Source of the DNA: a virus
IMG/VR virus record: IMGVR_UViG_3300036792_000545
Coordinates: 1-45,893 of that record
Reading direction: 5' to 3' (one strand)
Length of the DNA stretch: 45,893 nt
The notes beneath the pieces are model-generated. The model did no database searches, was not told the origin of the DNA, and was given only the letters and a program-made list of their open reading frames with translations. Positions within the stretch are counted from its first letter, which is position 1, and each line of letters begins with the position of its first letter. A program made the translations under genes and the position numbers. Shown in pieces: positions 13,395 to 22,214 of this stretch.

Positions 13395-13895
13395 TCAGTG
13401 TACTGCGGGGTAGCTGTACATGCAATTCCCGATCAGCAGCGGGCTCAGGTGCAGCGTCTCCGGTGTGACCAGATGCGCGAACTCCTTAAGCACATTAAGC
13501 ATCATCATGCCACCCGTGCACAGGGCCTCGTATTGCAGGCAGCTGCACATGATGCGCCGCGGGTCTTCGATCCTCTGGTCATGGAACAGGATGCCAAGAA
13601 TGTCCGCGTAATCGTAGGGCGTGCCGATCTTGGACTCAAGTAATCCCATCGCGAGCTCATATTGCTCATCGGTCAAATGGAGTGCGTACTGACGCTCCCA
13701 GACGATCTCACTTTGCGGTGTCCAGTCGAGCGGCATATCTTTCACGCCGAAGCCCGCATGAGCGCCGATCCACCCGTCTCCAGCGCGATTCTTTGCCTCG
13801 ACATGGTCGGCATACGCCACCGTGCCTTCGGCAAACTTGATCGCGTTGGAGACGAATCCCTTCGTAGCCATGAAGCGGAGGGTGTAGATCTGCAT
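13395..13895 (-). CDS. Permuted NlpC/P60 (papain-like) peptidase-like protein
   Basis: 166-residue protein with the order of a circularly permuted NlpC/P60 (YiiX/LRAT-like) fold: a His in YADHVEAKN (about residue 31) comes first and a Cys in MCSCLQYEAL (about residue 118) follows GTPYDYADILG. Such proteins can cleave peptidoglycan amide bonds or be inactive relatives. It is the last gene of the lysis cassette, so a role in wall degradation is reasonable. Catalysis is not certain from the sequence. Confidence 0.5.
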   Translation of the reverse strand: MQIYTLRFMATKGFVSNAIKFAEGTVAYADHVEAKNRAGDGWIGAHAGFGVKDMPLDWTPQSEIVWERQYALHLTDEQYELAMGLLESKIGTPYDYADILGILFHDQRIEDPRRIMCSCLQYEALCTGGMMMLNVLKEFAHLVTPETLHLSPLLIGNCMYSYPAVH

Positions 13896-13905
13896 CGGTG
13901 GCTCC

Positions 13906-14433
13906 TTACGCGACTGGGGTGTTGGTGGTCGCGGTCGATGCCGGGATCGCGTTCAGGCTGGCGACAGCCGCATTCACCCAGTTGGTGATCGTGGTCGTGG
14001 TCGGCGTCGACATACCATTCGCGGCTGCGTATGCGGTGAACGTGGGGGTAACGGCCGCAACCACAGCTGCCAACTTCTGCGCGCTGGTGCCCGACTGTGC
14101 GCCCGCTGCGATTGCTGCTGTCTCTGCGGACACAATCTCGGCCACGGTGGCGTTGTACAGCGCCGAGATTCCGGGGAGAGCGACTGCGACGAAGGGCTCG
14201 GCGGCCTGCGCTACCGTAACGGCGACCGAGAAGAACTTCTTGAGCTCATTGCCGACGTTGGAAAGGATGCTGGTAAACGAGAGTGCCACGGGAATCTCCA
14301 GTGCTACGGGTTGGGTTGCGGGTTGAACTGCGGGGATGGACGTTGGGGAGGAAACTTGCACCATCGCATTCACGGTCGCGAGCGAGGCGGCGTGATCGTA
14401 GCGCGGAACTGCGCGGCGAAATGGCCAATTCAT
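13906..14433 (-). CDS. Hypothetical Ala/Thr-rich protein of the lysis cassette
   Basis: 175-residue protein of low complexity. After a short basic N-terminus there is a Pro/Val region, a moderately hydrophobic stretch (SVAVTVAQAAEPFVAVALPG) and helical Ala-rich segments. ATG at 14433 overlaps the upstream stop (ATGA); earlier starts would run through the holin-like gene. It may be a membrane-associated lysis accessory, but no family is recognised. Confidence 0.55.
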   Translation of the reverse strand: MNWPFRRAVPRYDHAASLATVNAMVQVSSPTSIPAVQPATQPVALEIPVALSFTSILSNVGNELKKFFSVAVTVAQAAEPFVAVALPGISALYNATVAEIVSAETAAIAAGAQSGTSAQKLAAVVAAVTPTFTAYAAANGMSTPTTTTITNWVNAAVASLNAIPASTATTNTPVA

Positions 14434-14627
14434 TTGGGAGGGTCCGCCACACTCGGCTCCTTGATGTTGAAGAACTGGTGCGCGGCGGAGTATGCCCATG
14501 CGTACGCAGTCCCCCACGTGAGCGTGCTTCCGGGCGCGGGCATGGTCTTGATCGCCGCGGTCACCACAAGCGGAACCACGACGCTCAGGGCTTCTTTGTG
14601 CGCGGTCAGGAACGCGAGGATGTTCAT
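14430..14627 (-). CDS. Holin-like small membrane protein
   Basis: 65-residue protein (MNILAFLTAHKEALSVVVPL...) with one clear hydrophobic segment, ALSVVVPLVVTAAI, and a second weakly hydrophobic helix (GTAYAWAYSAAHQFF). Size, membrane character and position directly after the lysozyme gene (ATGA overlap) fit a holin or pinholin. No named holin family is evident, so the call rests on context. Confidence 0.55.
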   Translation of the reverse strand: MNILAFLTAHKEALSVVVPLVVTAAIKTMPAPGSTLTWGTAYAWAYSAAHQFFNIKEPSVADPPK

Positions 14628-15199
14628 GCCGCCACCTTCATGCTGTACGCCTGCGAGAACTGTTGCGCAGTCCAAGTGTTGCGCGCGATCCCGGGTCCGT
14701 TGCGGTGACACTGACCGGCACACGTCAGCCAGTCCTCTTCGCTCGCGGCGTGGTTGAATACCGGGTATCCGGTGCGCAGCTCGCCGAGCCCGAGGTTGTA
14801 CGCCATGTCCAGAGTCGCGAGCTTCGCCGGTTCGGGCCATGCCGTGTAGGTTGAATAAGTGGCCGCGAGCTGGGCATCGATCGCGCCGAGCTCCACTTTG
14901 AGCATGTGCAGCATGTCCACGTCCGTCAGCATGAGCGAAGCCGCCCACTTGTAATAGGACGCCGTGAATCCGGGTTGCGACTTTTTCACGCGGGCGAACT
15001 CGGACGCGATCTCCTTCGCGGTGGCGCTCCGGCTGAAGTCAGTGATGTACCAAGGGAGCGCGAGGGCCGCATCGAGGTTGGCCAGCATGAGTCCGATGGC
15101 TGCCGTCACGTTCGCCGGCTTGGCGCTGTCGAGGTACATGAATGGGATCTTGCCCTCGAATGCGGCAGTGTTCTCGGCGGCGTCATCCAGATAGCTCAT
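14624..15199 (-). CDS. GH24-like endolysin (phage lysozyme)
   Basis: 191-residue muramidase-like protein that would cut the glycan strands of peptidoglycan. The catalytic triad pattern of T4-type lysozymes is visible: Glu15 in AFEGK, Asp24 in FMYLDS (nine residues later, as in T4 E11/D20) and Thr32 in NVTAAIG. Further on, KLATLDMAYNLGLGEL matches the LDxAYNLG signature of phage lysozymes and the region ending NHAASEEDWLTCAGQCHRNG fits the WxxCxxxCHRNG part. No signal peptide, so it needs a holin; candidates flank it. Confidence 0.82.
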   Translation of the reverse strand: MSYLDDAAENTAAFEGKIPFMYLDSAKPANVTAAIGLMLANLDAALALPWYITDFSRSATAKEIASEFARVKKSQPGFTASYYKWAASLMLTDVDMLHMLKVELGAIDAQLAATYSTYTAWPEPAKLATLDMAYNLGLGELRTGYPVFNHAASEEDWLTCAGQCHRNGPGIARNTWTAQQFSQAYSMKVAA

Positions 15200-15208
15200 C
15201 TGCCCTCC

Positions 15209-15460
15209 CTATCGCAGTAACGCTTCCACTCCCCACTTGAGCGCCACCCCGACGACGGCACCGCCAGCAGAGCAGCCTACGACCCACTTCTCCAGCCGCG
15301 AAATGCGCCTGCCGTGGTCCTTTTTCCACCCCGGCTGACCATTTCCGAAAGTGTCCCGGTCGTGTAGTTCGAGCACCGCGAATCGCTTGCTCATATCCTC
15401 GCGAATGGCTGAGAGGTCATCCAGCACCCGGCGCTCAAATGCGTTCAATCCGCCGTCCAT
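15209..15460 (-). CDS. XhlA-like holin/lysis membrane protein
   Basis: 83-residue protein. A charged N-terminal helix (FERRVLDDLSAIREDMSKRF) is followed by a basic stretch (HGRRISRLEKW) and one C-terminal transmembrane segment (VVGCSAGGAVVGVALKWGV). This matches hemolysin XhlA-type holin partners. It is the first gene of the lysis cassette, divergent from the acyltransferase promoter region. Confidence 0.65.
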   Translation of the reverse strand: MDGGLNAFERRVLDDLSAIREDMSKRFAVLELHDRDTFGNGQPGWKKDHGRRISRLEKWVVGCSAGGAVVGVALKWGVEALLR

Positions 15461-15490
15461 GCGCCAAGGCTCCTCATGCTCGCTCCCTTA

Positions 15491-15518
15491 TTGCAAATGC
15501 AACATCATTAGCGATAAG
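15491..15518 (+). promoter_or_regulatory. Promoter of the acyltransferase gene
   Basis: TTGCAA (15491-15496) and GATAAG (15513-15518) are 16 bases apart in an AT-richer gap. A small GGCCT/AGGCC hairpin (15606-15621) lies in the leader. The gene's strand is opposite to that of all neighbours, so it must have its own promoter; this is the best candidate. Confidence 0.45.
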
Positions 15519-15657
15519 TTTAATGCGCCAAATTGCGCACGTCAACGCAAAAGAAGTGTGGTCAGGAGGCGATGCGGAAGATAGGATGGCTGGCATGGTC
15601 GCGTAGGCCTGTTCAGAGGCCGCCGCGCAAAGTCATCCTGGTAAGAGGAGAACACCC

Positions 15658-16785
15658 ATGCCGACCGAAGTCTATACCATGCAGAAAAATAGCGAACGAA
15701 AGCAGTTCGCGGGAATTCAGGCGCTCCGTGGGATTGCTGCATGCATGGTCGTTGCTACGCATGCAACATTTCTATGGAGTCAGGATTTTGGGGGCAACAA
15801 TAATTCTTCCTTTTGGGAGAATGGGTCTTCTGGGGTAGACATATTCTTCGTCATAAGCGGGTTCGTCATGGCGATCTCCATCAAGAATCTAACGTGGTCA
15901 AAATTTATCGGAAGACGCCTGCTTAGAATCGCCCCGCTCTACTGGCTGATCACTTCGCTCACACTGCTCAAGTTGTTAGCAATTGCGATTCACCCATCGC
16001 TCGCAATCAACGCCACGCACCTTCACGTGCCATTGGATTACATCCTGGCATCCTTTTTATTTATCCCCTACCGAAACTCGGTCGGCCTCATACAGCCAAT
16101 TGTTTCTGCGGGATGGACGCTCTCTTTTGAGATGTTCTTCTATTGCCTATTTGCTCTTGCTCTGGCGCTCAAGGTGCACGTAGTTCGCTTCCTGACCCCC
16201 ACGCTTATCATCCTCGCGTTGGTTGGATTGCTCCACACGGGCAAATGGCCCTCAGTGACCGAATTAGCTAGCCCGCTGCTACTGGAGTTCCTCGCCGGGG
16301 TTCTTCTGGCATATGCGGTAGGATTCGGTTTCCGCATAAACGCTGCGGTCTCTTCATTCTTAGGAATCATTGGATTTTCGGGGGTCATGACTCTCCATAT
16401 TCCCAATTTTCCCGGAGGAAGAGCGCTAGCATGGGGGGCTTCCGCCTTCCTTGTCGTGCAAGCATTCGTGATGCTCGAAGATAAGCTCGGGACCTTCATC
16501 CCTCGCTGGATTTTGCGCATCGGAGATGCCTCCTACTCGCTTTACTTGGGACACATGCTTGTAGGTTTGGCGGCCGTCCGGATCATCATTATGACTGGCA
16601 TTCCATCCTCCAGCGAGGCACTCCTTGCCGCCATATTGATAGTAATTTCAGTCGCGACTTCGCTGCCATTGCACAGTTACGTCGAGAAGCCGCTTACGGC
16701 GTGGTGCTCGCGTGCGTGGAGTCGTGATGCACGGCTAGTTGATGACCGTATAGCTCAAGCACGCCGGGTTAGTCGTACGGTCTGA
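15658..16785 (+). CDS. Acyltransferase-3 family protein (OafA/YrhL-like), lysogenic conversion candidate
   Basis: 375-residue integral membrane O-acyltransferase with about ten hydrophobic helices. Family signatures: IQALRGIAACMVVATHA with the catalytic-type His near the end of helix 1, SSGVDIFFVISGFVM, RRLLRIAPLYWL, WTLSFEMFFY, GDASYSLYLGH and a final YVEKPLT. Such enzymes O-acetylate surface glycans. In phages like P22, SfV and Sf6 this changes the O antigen and blocks superinfection. It lies alone on the plus strand between the lysis cassette and the tailspike gene with its own promoter and less GC-rich codons, as expected of a moron. AAGAGGAG precedes the ATG. Confidence 0.9.
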   Translation: MPTEVYTMQKNSERKQFAGIQALRGIAACMVVATHATFLWSQDFGGNNNSSFWENGSSGVDIFFVISGFVMAISIKNLTWSKFIGRRLLRIAPLYWLITSLTLLKLLAIAIHPSLAINATHLHVPLDYILASFLFIPYRNSVGLIQPIVSAGWTLSFEMFFYCLFALALALKVHVVRFLTPTLIILALVGLLHTGKWPSVTELASPLLLEFLAGVLLAYAVGFGFRINAAVSSFLGIIGFSGVMTLHIPNFPGGRALAWGASAFLVVQAFVMLEDKLGTFIPRWILRIGDASYSLYLGHMLVGLAAVRIIIMTGIPSSSEALLAAILIVISVATSLPLHSYVEKPLTAWCSRAWSRDARLVDDRIAQARRVSRTV

Positions 16786-16915
16786 CCTGTGACAATCTGG
16801 AATGATGCTCCTGCTGTGCACTGCCCGATCGCGAAGGGCGCGAGCGCAAATAATCCTGCCGCATTACAGGTGACCCCAAGGATCCAGGTGTGAACGCGCA
16901 CAACAGCGGTGCAGG

Positions 16916-19675
16916 TTAGAAGCAGGTGTAGGAGAAGTAGTATGTCGTGCTTGCTACAGTTACCTGGTTCATTGCCATCGTCGCACTTCCCGCACCGCCA
17001 CCTGCCCACATTGGCCAGTACCCCGTGAAGGGAGTGATCGTACACGCCATATTGTGCGGGGGTGCGACGGTAGGGGTAAGGGTGACCAGTGTCGTGTTGG
17101 ACGAGGAGACACTACTTGCCGCATACTGTACCACCCCAGAGGTTGCCGTACACATGAACCCGATAGCGCAGGTAGCAGTCCCATTGGTGCCCGCGCTCGT
17201 CATCCCACCGTTTCCGATGTAGTACTGCGAGGAGGTCGTGCCGTTTACCGTAAGCGGATAGGGAGGCTCATTGCTGCTGCTCCATCCCGGTCCGATGCCG
17301 ACGTTCTTGCTGAGATCATCAGCCCATAGGATATTCGTGAACGCGTTGCCGCTTGCCCCGGGCTGGTCTACATCTTGGTAGGTGTTATCAGTCTGCCGGT
17401 AGCCAATCTGGAAGTAGCAGTTGCTGGTGCTATTGAGTGGGTGCGCAAGCGCGAAGGTAGAACCCTTAGCACCAAGGAGCGTTTTGCAGATGGTCGCCCC
17501 GTTGGTCCCTGCGGGTTCCGGCGTTTGGAATACGGTTGGGGATCCTATGCCTAGCCCATTGACGTTGCCATAATCGAGGCCACCGCTGTAGATGACCTGC
17601 GAACGCGGAATAGGGGGAGACCCTGCTCCAACGGCAGTCGCGAAACAATGCGTCATATTTCCGGTCACCGTCATCGAACCGGAGTTTGCAAACGAGGCGG
17701 AACTATTCGCAAGGTACACATCGCAAGCAGCAGACCCATCTACCTCTCCGCTCAGGTTTACGGTGCCTCGGATGATGGTCGTCCCATTGCCGAGATTGAA
17801 CACGCGATCGCCAGTCCCGCCCGTGTTCACCTTCGCGTTGATCGTATTCCCGAATAGGCCCGGAGGTGGTTGGCTCCCGGATGCGGCGACCGTGCAGAAT
17901 CCGTACGAATTCGTGCCGGTGAGATCGAAGTGGATGTTGGGCCACGAGTTATAAAAGAAGCTCCCACCCGCTGTCGTCATGGACGGGTCATTCACGAAAC
18001 TAACCGCGCAGGAATTTGACCCCACCGCAAACTCGATGCCGCCCCATTCCTGCTCTTCGGTATAGCCGGGCTCGCCATTCGTAAAGCCGTTGTACATCGT
18101 AATGCCAGTAGCCCCTAGGCTGAACGTGTTGTGCGTCATCTTGAAGAAGGTGCGGGAGTACAGGTGGAAAGTTGCCGCGGTGTCAGAAAACGTAATGAAG
18201 CAGTTGCGCATCTCGCCCGAGTTGAAGGTATTTTCTCCTTTGATAGTGACGGCATCCGTACTTGCACCCGTGAATGAGTGGCCCGTGAATGTGATCGTCG
18301 AGCCCTTGCAGTCTAGAACTGGTCGCGTGATGTAGGGTGTCGATGTGGAGTTTGGGATGACCAGCGTCGTCGCCGACACCGTATACTGCTGGGTCGGGTT
18401 CAGGTCCACCTCCACGCCGGATTGCGGGCTACCCGAGGACCCTGCTTGGGAGGTGAAAGCTGCATTGATCTTGGCAGCAATATCTCCGCCCGATTGGTCA
18501 TCAGCCAAGACGATATAGTTCACGCTGGGTGCAAGGAAGGGGTTGCCGAACCCGATCGAGTGCGTCCCTGACGACCCTGCACACGTGAAGTTGAAGTTCA
18601 TATTTGGGTTGGCACCTGAACCCACCGCGTTGGAGCTGCTGCAGGTGTCGTACACGGATTGAGTGCCATTCCAGTACGCTGCCGAATAGGAGAATGCCGG
18701 GCTGCCATAATTTGCGGAAGATGTCGCGGTCGCGTTAGGCAGCAGTGCGGCGTTCGAGTTTCCAGGTGCCCCTACAACCTGAAGGCTGCCAGCAGCCCCT
18801 ATAACGACGGTGCTGTTGAAGGTATTTCCGTTCGAAAAGGTGTTATAGGAGCCAGACAGCTGCGCATAGTTATTCGCAGCTACGCCCCCGAGGCTGCTGG
18901 CGTTGACCGTCCCCGTAGACGTATATCCCAGCGATGAACCTGCCCCCACCACCATCGCTGCACTGGTATTCGTGCCTCCGGTGATCGCCGAAAACGGACT
19001 CGCAGGTACCGTGCAGCTCGCGCCGAGGGTGCAGGTCTGCCCGTTTACCGTTGTGCTCGGATTGGCGAGCGCAGAATTCGGGATCGCGCTGGCCGCCACG
19101 GCCAAATTCGGCGTGCTGGTCGCGTTTGTCACCGTTGGCACTAGCCACGATGGCCATGATCCCGCAGGAGCCGTGAATGTGGTCACCGATCCACCACTGA
19201 ACGGAGCCCAGCATGCCGCCGTGGTTGAGCTCGTAATCAGGGCGTATCCGGTCGCGCTGGACGGCCCCACACAAATCGCCACGCCATTCAGGTAGTTCGC
19301 CGCGATCGTGCCAGCGCCCGGCGCCAGCGATCCGCCAGATGCCATCGTCAGCGTGGCCGCGCTCGCTCCATTGGTCACTGATGCCCACGAGGGCGAGCCG
19401 ACCGTCATCGACGTGCAGGCGAATGCGTGCGTCGAGGTGCTGTAGGTCAGCCCATGCAGTCCGTCGCTCGCGCAGTTGTACATTTGCTCGAATGCGATGA
19501 CGGTGGCCGAGGTCGCAATCGGAATCTGGTCGGCTGCGGTGGGCTGAGTGCCAAGGCCGCCATTTGCGGGGGGGAGCACGCCGCGCACCTGCGTCTGCAG
19601 GTTGATCGTCTGCGCGAACGCGGGCACGCCCAGCACGAGCGCAAGAATAAAGCTAAGCCGTCCAATTCGCCGCAA
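16916..19675 (-). CDS. Tailspike/tail fibre with Sec signal peptide and beta-helix
   Basis: 919-residue adhesin or depolymerase. It begins with a classical signal peptide (MRRIGRLSFILALVLG, then VPAFAQ), followed by the GVLPPANGGLGT segment seen in phage fibre proteins. Long Ser/Thr/Gly-rich repeats follow, then a right-handed beta-helix-like part (from about residue 400: IVLADDQSGGDIAAKINAA, later GNTINAKVNTGG and NLSGEVDG). The C-terminal tail is Thr-rich. The TTG at 19675 was chosen because CAGGAG lies about 5 bases upstream. It follows the ejection and appendage genes, the usual place for receptor-binding proteins. A Sec signal on a virion protein is odd. Confidence 0.75.
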   Translation of the reverse strand: MRRIGRLSFILALVLGVPAFAQTINLQTQVRGVLPPANGGLGTQPTAADQIPIATSATVIAFEQMYNCASDGLHGLTYSTSTHAFACTSMTVGSPSWASVTNGASAATLTMASGGSLAPGAGTIAANYLNGVAICVGPSSATGYALITSSTTAACWAPFSGGSVTTFTAPAGSWPSWLVPTVTNATSTPNLAVAASAIPNSALANPSTTVNGQTCTLGASCTVPASPFSAITGGTNTSAAMVVGAGSSLGYTSTGTVNASSLGGVAANNYAQLSGSYNTFSNGNTFNSTVVIGAAGSLQVVGAPGNSNAALLPNATATSSANYGSPAFSYSAAYWNGTQSVYDTCSSSNAVGSGANPNMNFNFTCAGSSGTHSIGFGNPFLAPSVNYIVLADDQSGGDIAAKINAAFTSQAGSSGSPQSGVEVDLNPTQQYTVSATTLVIPNSTSTPYITRPVLDCKGSTITFTGHSFTGASTDAVTIKGENTFNSGEMRNCFITFSDTAATFHLYSRTFFKMTHNTFSLGATGITMYNGFTNGEPGYTEEQEWGGIEFAVGSNSCAVSFVNDPSMTTAGGSFFYNSWPNIHFDLTGTNSYGFCTVAASGSQPPPGLFGNTINAKVNTGGTGDRVFNLGNGTTIIRGTVNLSGEVDGSAACDVYLANSSASFANSGSMTVTGNMTHCFATAVGAGSPPIPRSQVIYSGGLDYGNVNGLGIGSPTVFQTPEPAGTNGATICKTLLGAKGSTFALAHPLNSTSNCYFQIGYRQTDNTYQDVDQPGASGNAFTNILWADDLSKNVGIGPGWSSSNEPPYPLTVNGTTSSQYYIGNGGMTSAGTNGTATCAIGFMCTATSGVVQYAASSVSSSNTTLVTLTPTVAPPHNMACTITPFTGYWPMWAGGGAGSATMAMNQVTVASTTYYFSYTCF

Positions 19676-20183
19676 GGGAATCTCCTGTCTGTAGCGCCGT
19701 CGCAAGCGTTACCGTAGCGCCGCTGATCGTGTACCCGAGGTTGAGGGTAAGTCGCATGCCGTTCTGGAAAAGATTCAGCGAGCCGGTTGGCGGCGCCGAT
19801 GGCAGCACGAAAACGCTACCTGGGATCGCGCCCGTGATCGTCCCTGCCGTCGTGGAGCAATCCACATACGAGATCGACGCACCCCCTGATCCGCCATTCG
19901 GGTACTGGTCCGCGTATACAAGGGGCGCCGCAAAGAGTGGGTGATTGTAGACGATGGTGTACGGCGCCCCCGAAGCCTGCACGTAGGGCTGCGCCTGCCC
20001 GAATCCATCCGAATAGAACGGATTCATGCCAGCATCCCCAGCCGCATCCGCATACACGGTCGCTAGCGGACTCGGGGGCAGGCTGGTTGTGGTCGCAGGC
20101 TGGGTGCAGATCCAGATCTCCGCACCCGAGAGCGGCGTCCCCTGCCCGTCCGTGACCGTCAGATTGAATGGAACTATGGCCAT
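19653..20183 (-). CDS. Tail appendage protein with Ig-like N-terminus
   Basis: 176-residue protein. The first part, FNLTVTDGQGTPLSGAEIWI, looks like a carboxypeptidase-regulatory or Ig-like beta sandwich; the rest is Gly/Ser/Thr-rich with YTIVYNHPLFAAPLVYADQY. Placed just upstream of the tailspike gene and overlapping its start region by 23 bases. Probably an adaptor or chaperone joining the tailspike to the hub; this is inferred from position. Confidence 0.55.
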   Translation of the reverse strand: MAIVPFNLTVTDGQGTPLSGAEIWICTQPATTTSLPPSPLATVYADAAGDAGMNPFYSDGFGQAQPYVQASGAPYTIVYNHPLFAAPLVYADQYPNGGSGGASISYVDCSTTAGTITGAIPGSVFVLPSAPPTGSLNLFQNGMRLTLNLGYTISGATVTLATALQTGDSLAANWTA

Positions 20184-20193
20184 TTCGTCTCCG

Positions 20194-20892
20194 TTACAGG
20201 ATTTTTGCCGCGATGGTTCCGGTCCCCGTGATGCCGCTCACGAGGAAACGGTAGAAGTTGCCCTGCGTGAGCGTGAACTGTGCCACTGGCCCAGTCGTGT
20301 ATGCTCCCGACTCGACTGCAGCCACAACGCCATTGGGTACGGTGGTGCTCGAAACGGTCGTGAAGTTGCCATCTTCATTCGTGACTGCTTCCTGCAGTAC
20401 TACCGTAGCCGCCGTCGGCATCGTCGGGAAGCTAACCTCGGTCGTGATCGTGCGTTGACCTCCGCTGCGAGGCTGCTGAATGCAGATCGCGATGGACGCG
20501 CCCGCAACCAGCGTCTCGGGGATCTCTGGCACCTCGACAATGGAAGTGCCCGCGTCCGCGGTCGCGGACTGGGTGCTGAACGTCCCCGAGAAGGTCAGAC
20601 TCCCCTGCCCGGTCGTCGCCGTGAACGCGGAGCCGGTTAGCGCGGCCCGGCTGACATTGAACGCGCCCGACTGCGAGGCCGTCTGCTGAATCGAGACAAG
20701 CGCGCCCACGAGCGGGATCTCGCCCTCGACGATGGTCCCGGTCACGATGGCGGATGCGGTGCTCGACGTGATCGACGAGATGTTGATGCGCGTGTTCGCC
20801 TGGCGGTAATTCTTCGAGCCAAAGAGGTAGTTGGGGACGCCCTCGATCAGCAGCGGTGCGGGGGTGAATGGAGAGTTTACGTATGCGGGCAT
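20194..20892 (-). CDS. Virion structural protein, beta-rich
   Basis: 232-residue protein with beta-strand and Thr/Ser/Val-rich composition throughout and no charged helical region. Its start overlaps the stop of the preceding gene by one base. No named family is recognised. Position between the ejection-type proteins and the tail appendages suggests a tail or head-fibre component. Confidence 0.55.
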   Translation of the reverse strand: MPAYVNSPFTPAPLLIEGVPNYLFGSKNYRQANTRINISSITSSTASAIVTGTIVEGEIPLVGALVSIQQTASQSGAFNVSRAALTGSAFTATTGQGSLTFSGTFSTQSATADAGTSIVEVPEIPETLVAGASIAICIQQPRSGGQRTITTEVSFPTMPTAATVVLQEAVTNEDGNFTTVSSTTVPNGVVAAVESGAYTTGPVAQFTLTQGNFYRFLVSGITGTGTIAAKIL

Positions 20893-22214
20893 TATTTGTC
20901 CTCTCGGTTCGCGAACACCGGAGTGGCATTGCGCGGAAGGAAGCGGTTGGGGATGTCCTGGAAGGCTTTGCCAGCGCGATACATGCCCGCGCCGGCCGTC
21001 GTCTCAATGGGGAAGGTTGCGAGGTCGCGCATCTTACTCAGCGGCGTCCCGCGGCCGGAACTGCGGCTTAGGGAATCCTCCGCAGCACGCAGATCGCCGT
21101 ACCGCTGCGAGAGCGGCTTTAGATCGGGAACCGCTTCCTCAAGATTGGAGCGCAGTCCCCCACGCATATCGCGGCGCACCTCGTTCACGCCTTCCACCTC
21201 GGGATCAGGATTGAAGCGCGTATTCCTGTCGAGATTCTTGACGGACGCCCAAAGATCCGGAGCAGAAACATTCGGAGGCGCCGAAGGTCCATATACCGGC
21301 CCCGATGCCCCCGGCGCGGGCTGTTCCGTGGATGCCCACAAGTCGTTGAGTGGCTGCGTGTTCTTGCCGCCGCCGAACCCACTCATGATTTCGCCCGCGT
21401 CCATGATCGGCTGCTCGACAGAGTTCGCGATCGCAGCCTTGGGGATCGTCCGCGTAGTTCCGTGCACCGCATCGCTCACGCGCTGGCCGGCGGCCGGAGT
21501 CGCAGTCTCCAGGTTGCGTTCGGCAGAGAACTTCGAGAGCGCGGGCACGACGCCTTCCTCGATGGCGCCGCGGGCCGGGTTCTGGCCATACTTCATAATC
21601 TTGGGTGTGGCTTCGAGCGCATGGTTGACGACGCCGAGACCACCGCGCTCGAGCGCTGGGCCGGCGGCGCGCAACCCTTCCACGCCTACTTCCGGCACGA
21701 GTGCCCCGCCAACAAGTCCGGTCATCGTCCCGGCCATGCCTGCATCATTACCAGCGTCGTGCTGCATCTGCGCCTTCGCAAGCGCGGGTCCAACGACGGG
21801 AACCGCGCGCCCGAAGTCGCGGCGCGTCTCTTCCGAAAGTCCAGTCTTCTTATAGTCGTCGATGCCCTTCGCGACATTGTCCCGCGTGTTCGCCCAAATC
21901 CCTTTTGCGCCCTGCACGACAGGGTTGGAGTCATATTCCTCTGCCGACTGACCCATCGGAAGAATCGCCTTCGAGATGTTGTTGGCGGTGTCGATAGGGT
22001 GCATGAATGCGCGGCCGATGGTGGACAGTCCCGACGAATCCGCAGCCGAGGAGAGAAAGCCTTCGCCGCCCGTAGATGATGGATCACCCCCTCCTTGCTG
22101 CCAAATCTTCCAACTCGCATCATTGCCCGCAGGCGCAGCACTGCCGCCCGCTGGCGCCGCGTGCATCTTTGCCGCCTCTACTTCCCACGGATCGGCCTGT
22201 GGCTGCTGTGCCAT
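20892..22214 (-). CDS. Internal virion (ejection-type) protein
   Basis: 440-residue protein with Ala/Pro/Gly-rich N-terminus, several amphipathic helices and a glycine-rich hydrophobic segment (GMAGTMTGLVGGALVPEVGVE, about residue 160). This composition is typical of podovirus proteins carried in the capsid and ejected with DNA to build a channel. ATG at 22214 overlaps the previous TAA. There is no direct motif match, so the call is from composition and order. Confidence 0.55.
   Translation of the reverse strand: MAQQPQADPWEVEAAKMHAAPAGGSAAPAGNDASWKIWQQGGGDPSSTGGEGFLSSAADSSGLSTIGRAFMHPIDTANNISKAILPMGQSAEEYDSNPVVQGAKGIWANTRDNVAKGIDDYKKTGLSEETRRDFGRAVPVVGPALAKAQMQHDAGNDAGMAGTMTGLVGGALVPEVGVEGLRAAGPALERGGLGVVNHALEATPKIMKYGQNPARGAIEEGVVPALSKFSAERNLETATPAAGQRVSDAVHGTTRTIPKAAIANSVEQPIMDAGEIMSGFGGGKNTQPLNDLWASTEQPAPGASGPVYGPSAPPNVSAPDLWASVKNLDRNTRFNPDPEVEGVNEVRRDMRGGLRSNLEEAVPDLKPLSQRYGDLRAAEDSLSRSSGRGTPLSKMRDLATFPIETTAGAGMYRAGKAFQDIPNRFLPRNATPVFANREDK

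Noticed and set aside
16755-17045. Minus-strand frame overlapping the tailspike end and the acyltransferase end
   Set aside because: Its end (CTAVVRVHTWILGVTCNAAG and on) looks somewhat protein-like and could be a small gene or a remnant, but no start codon with a ribosome site lies after the tailspike stop. Not supported enough to annotate.
16916-20892. Diversity-generating retroelement acting on the tailspike region
   Set aside because: No reverse transcriptase gene and no template/variable repeat pair were seen.
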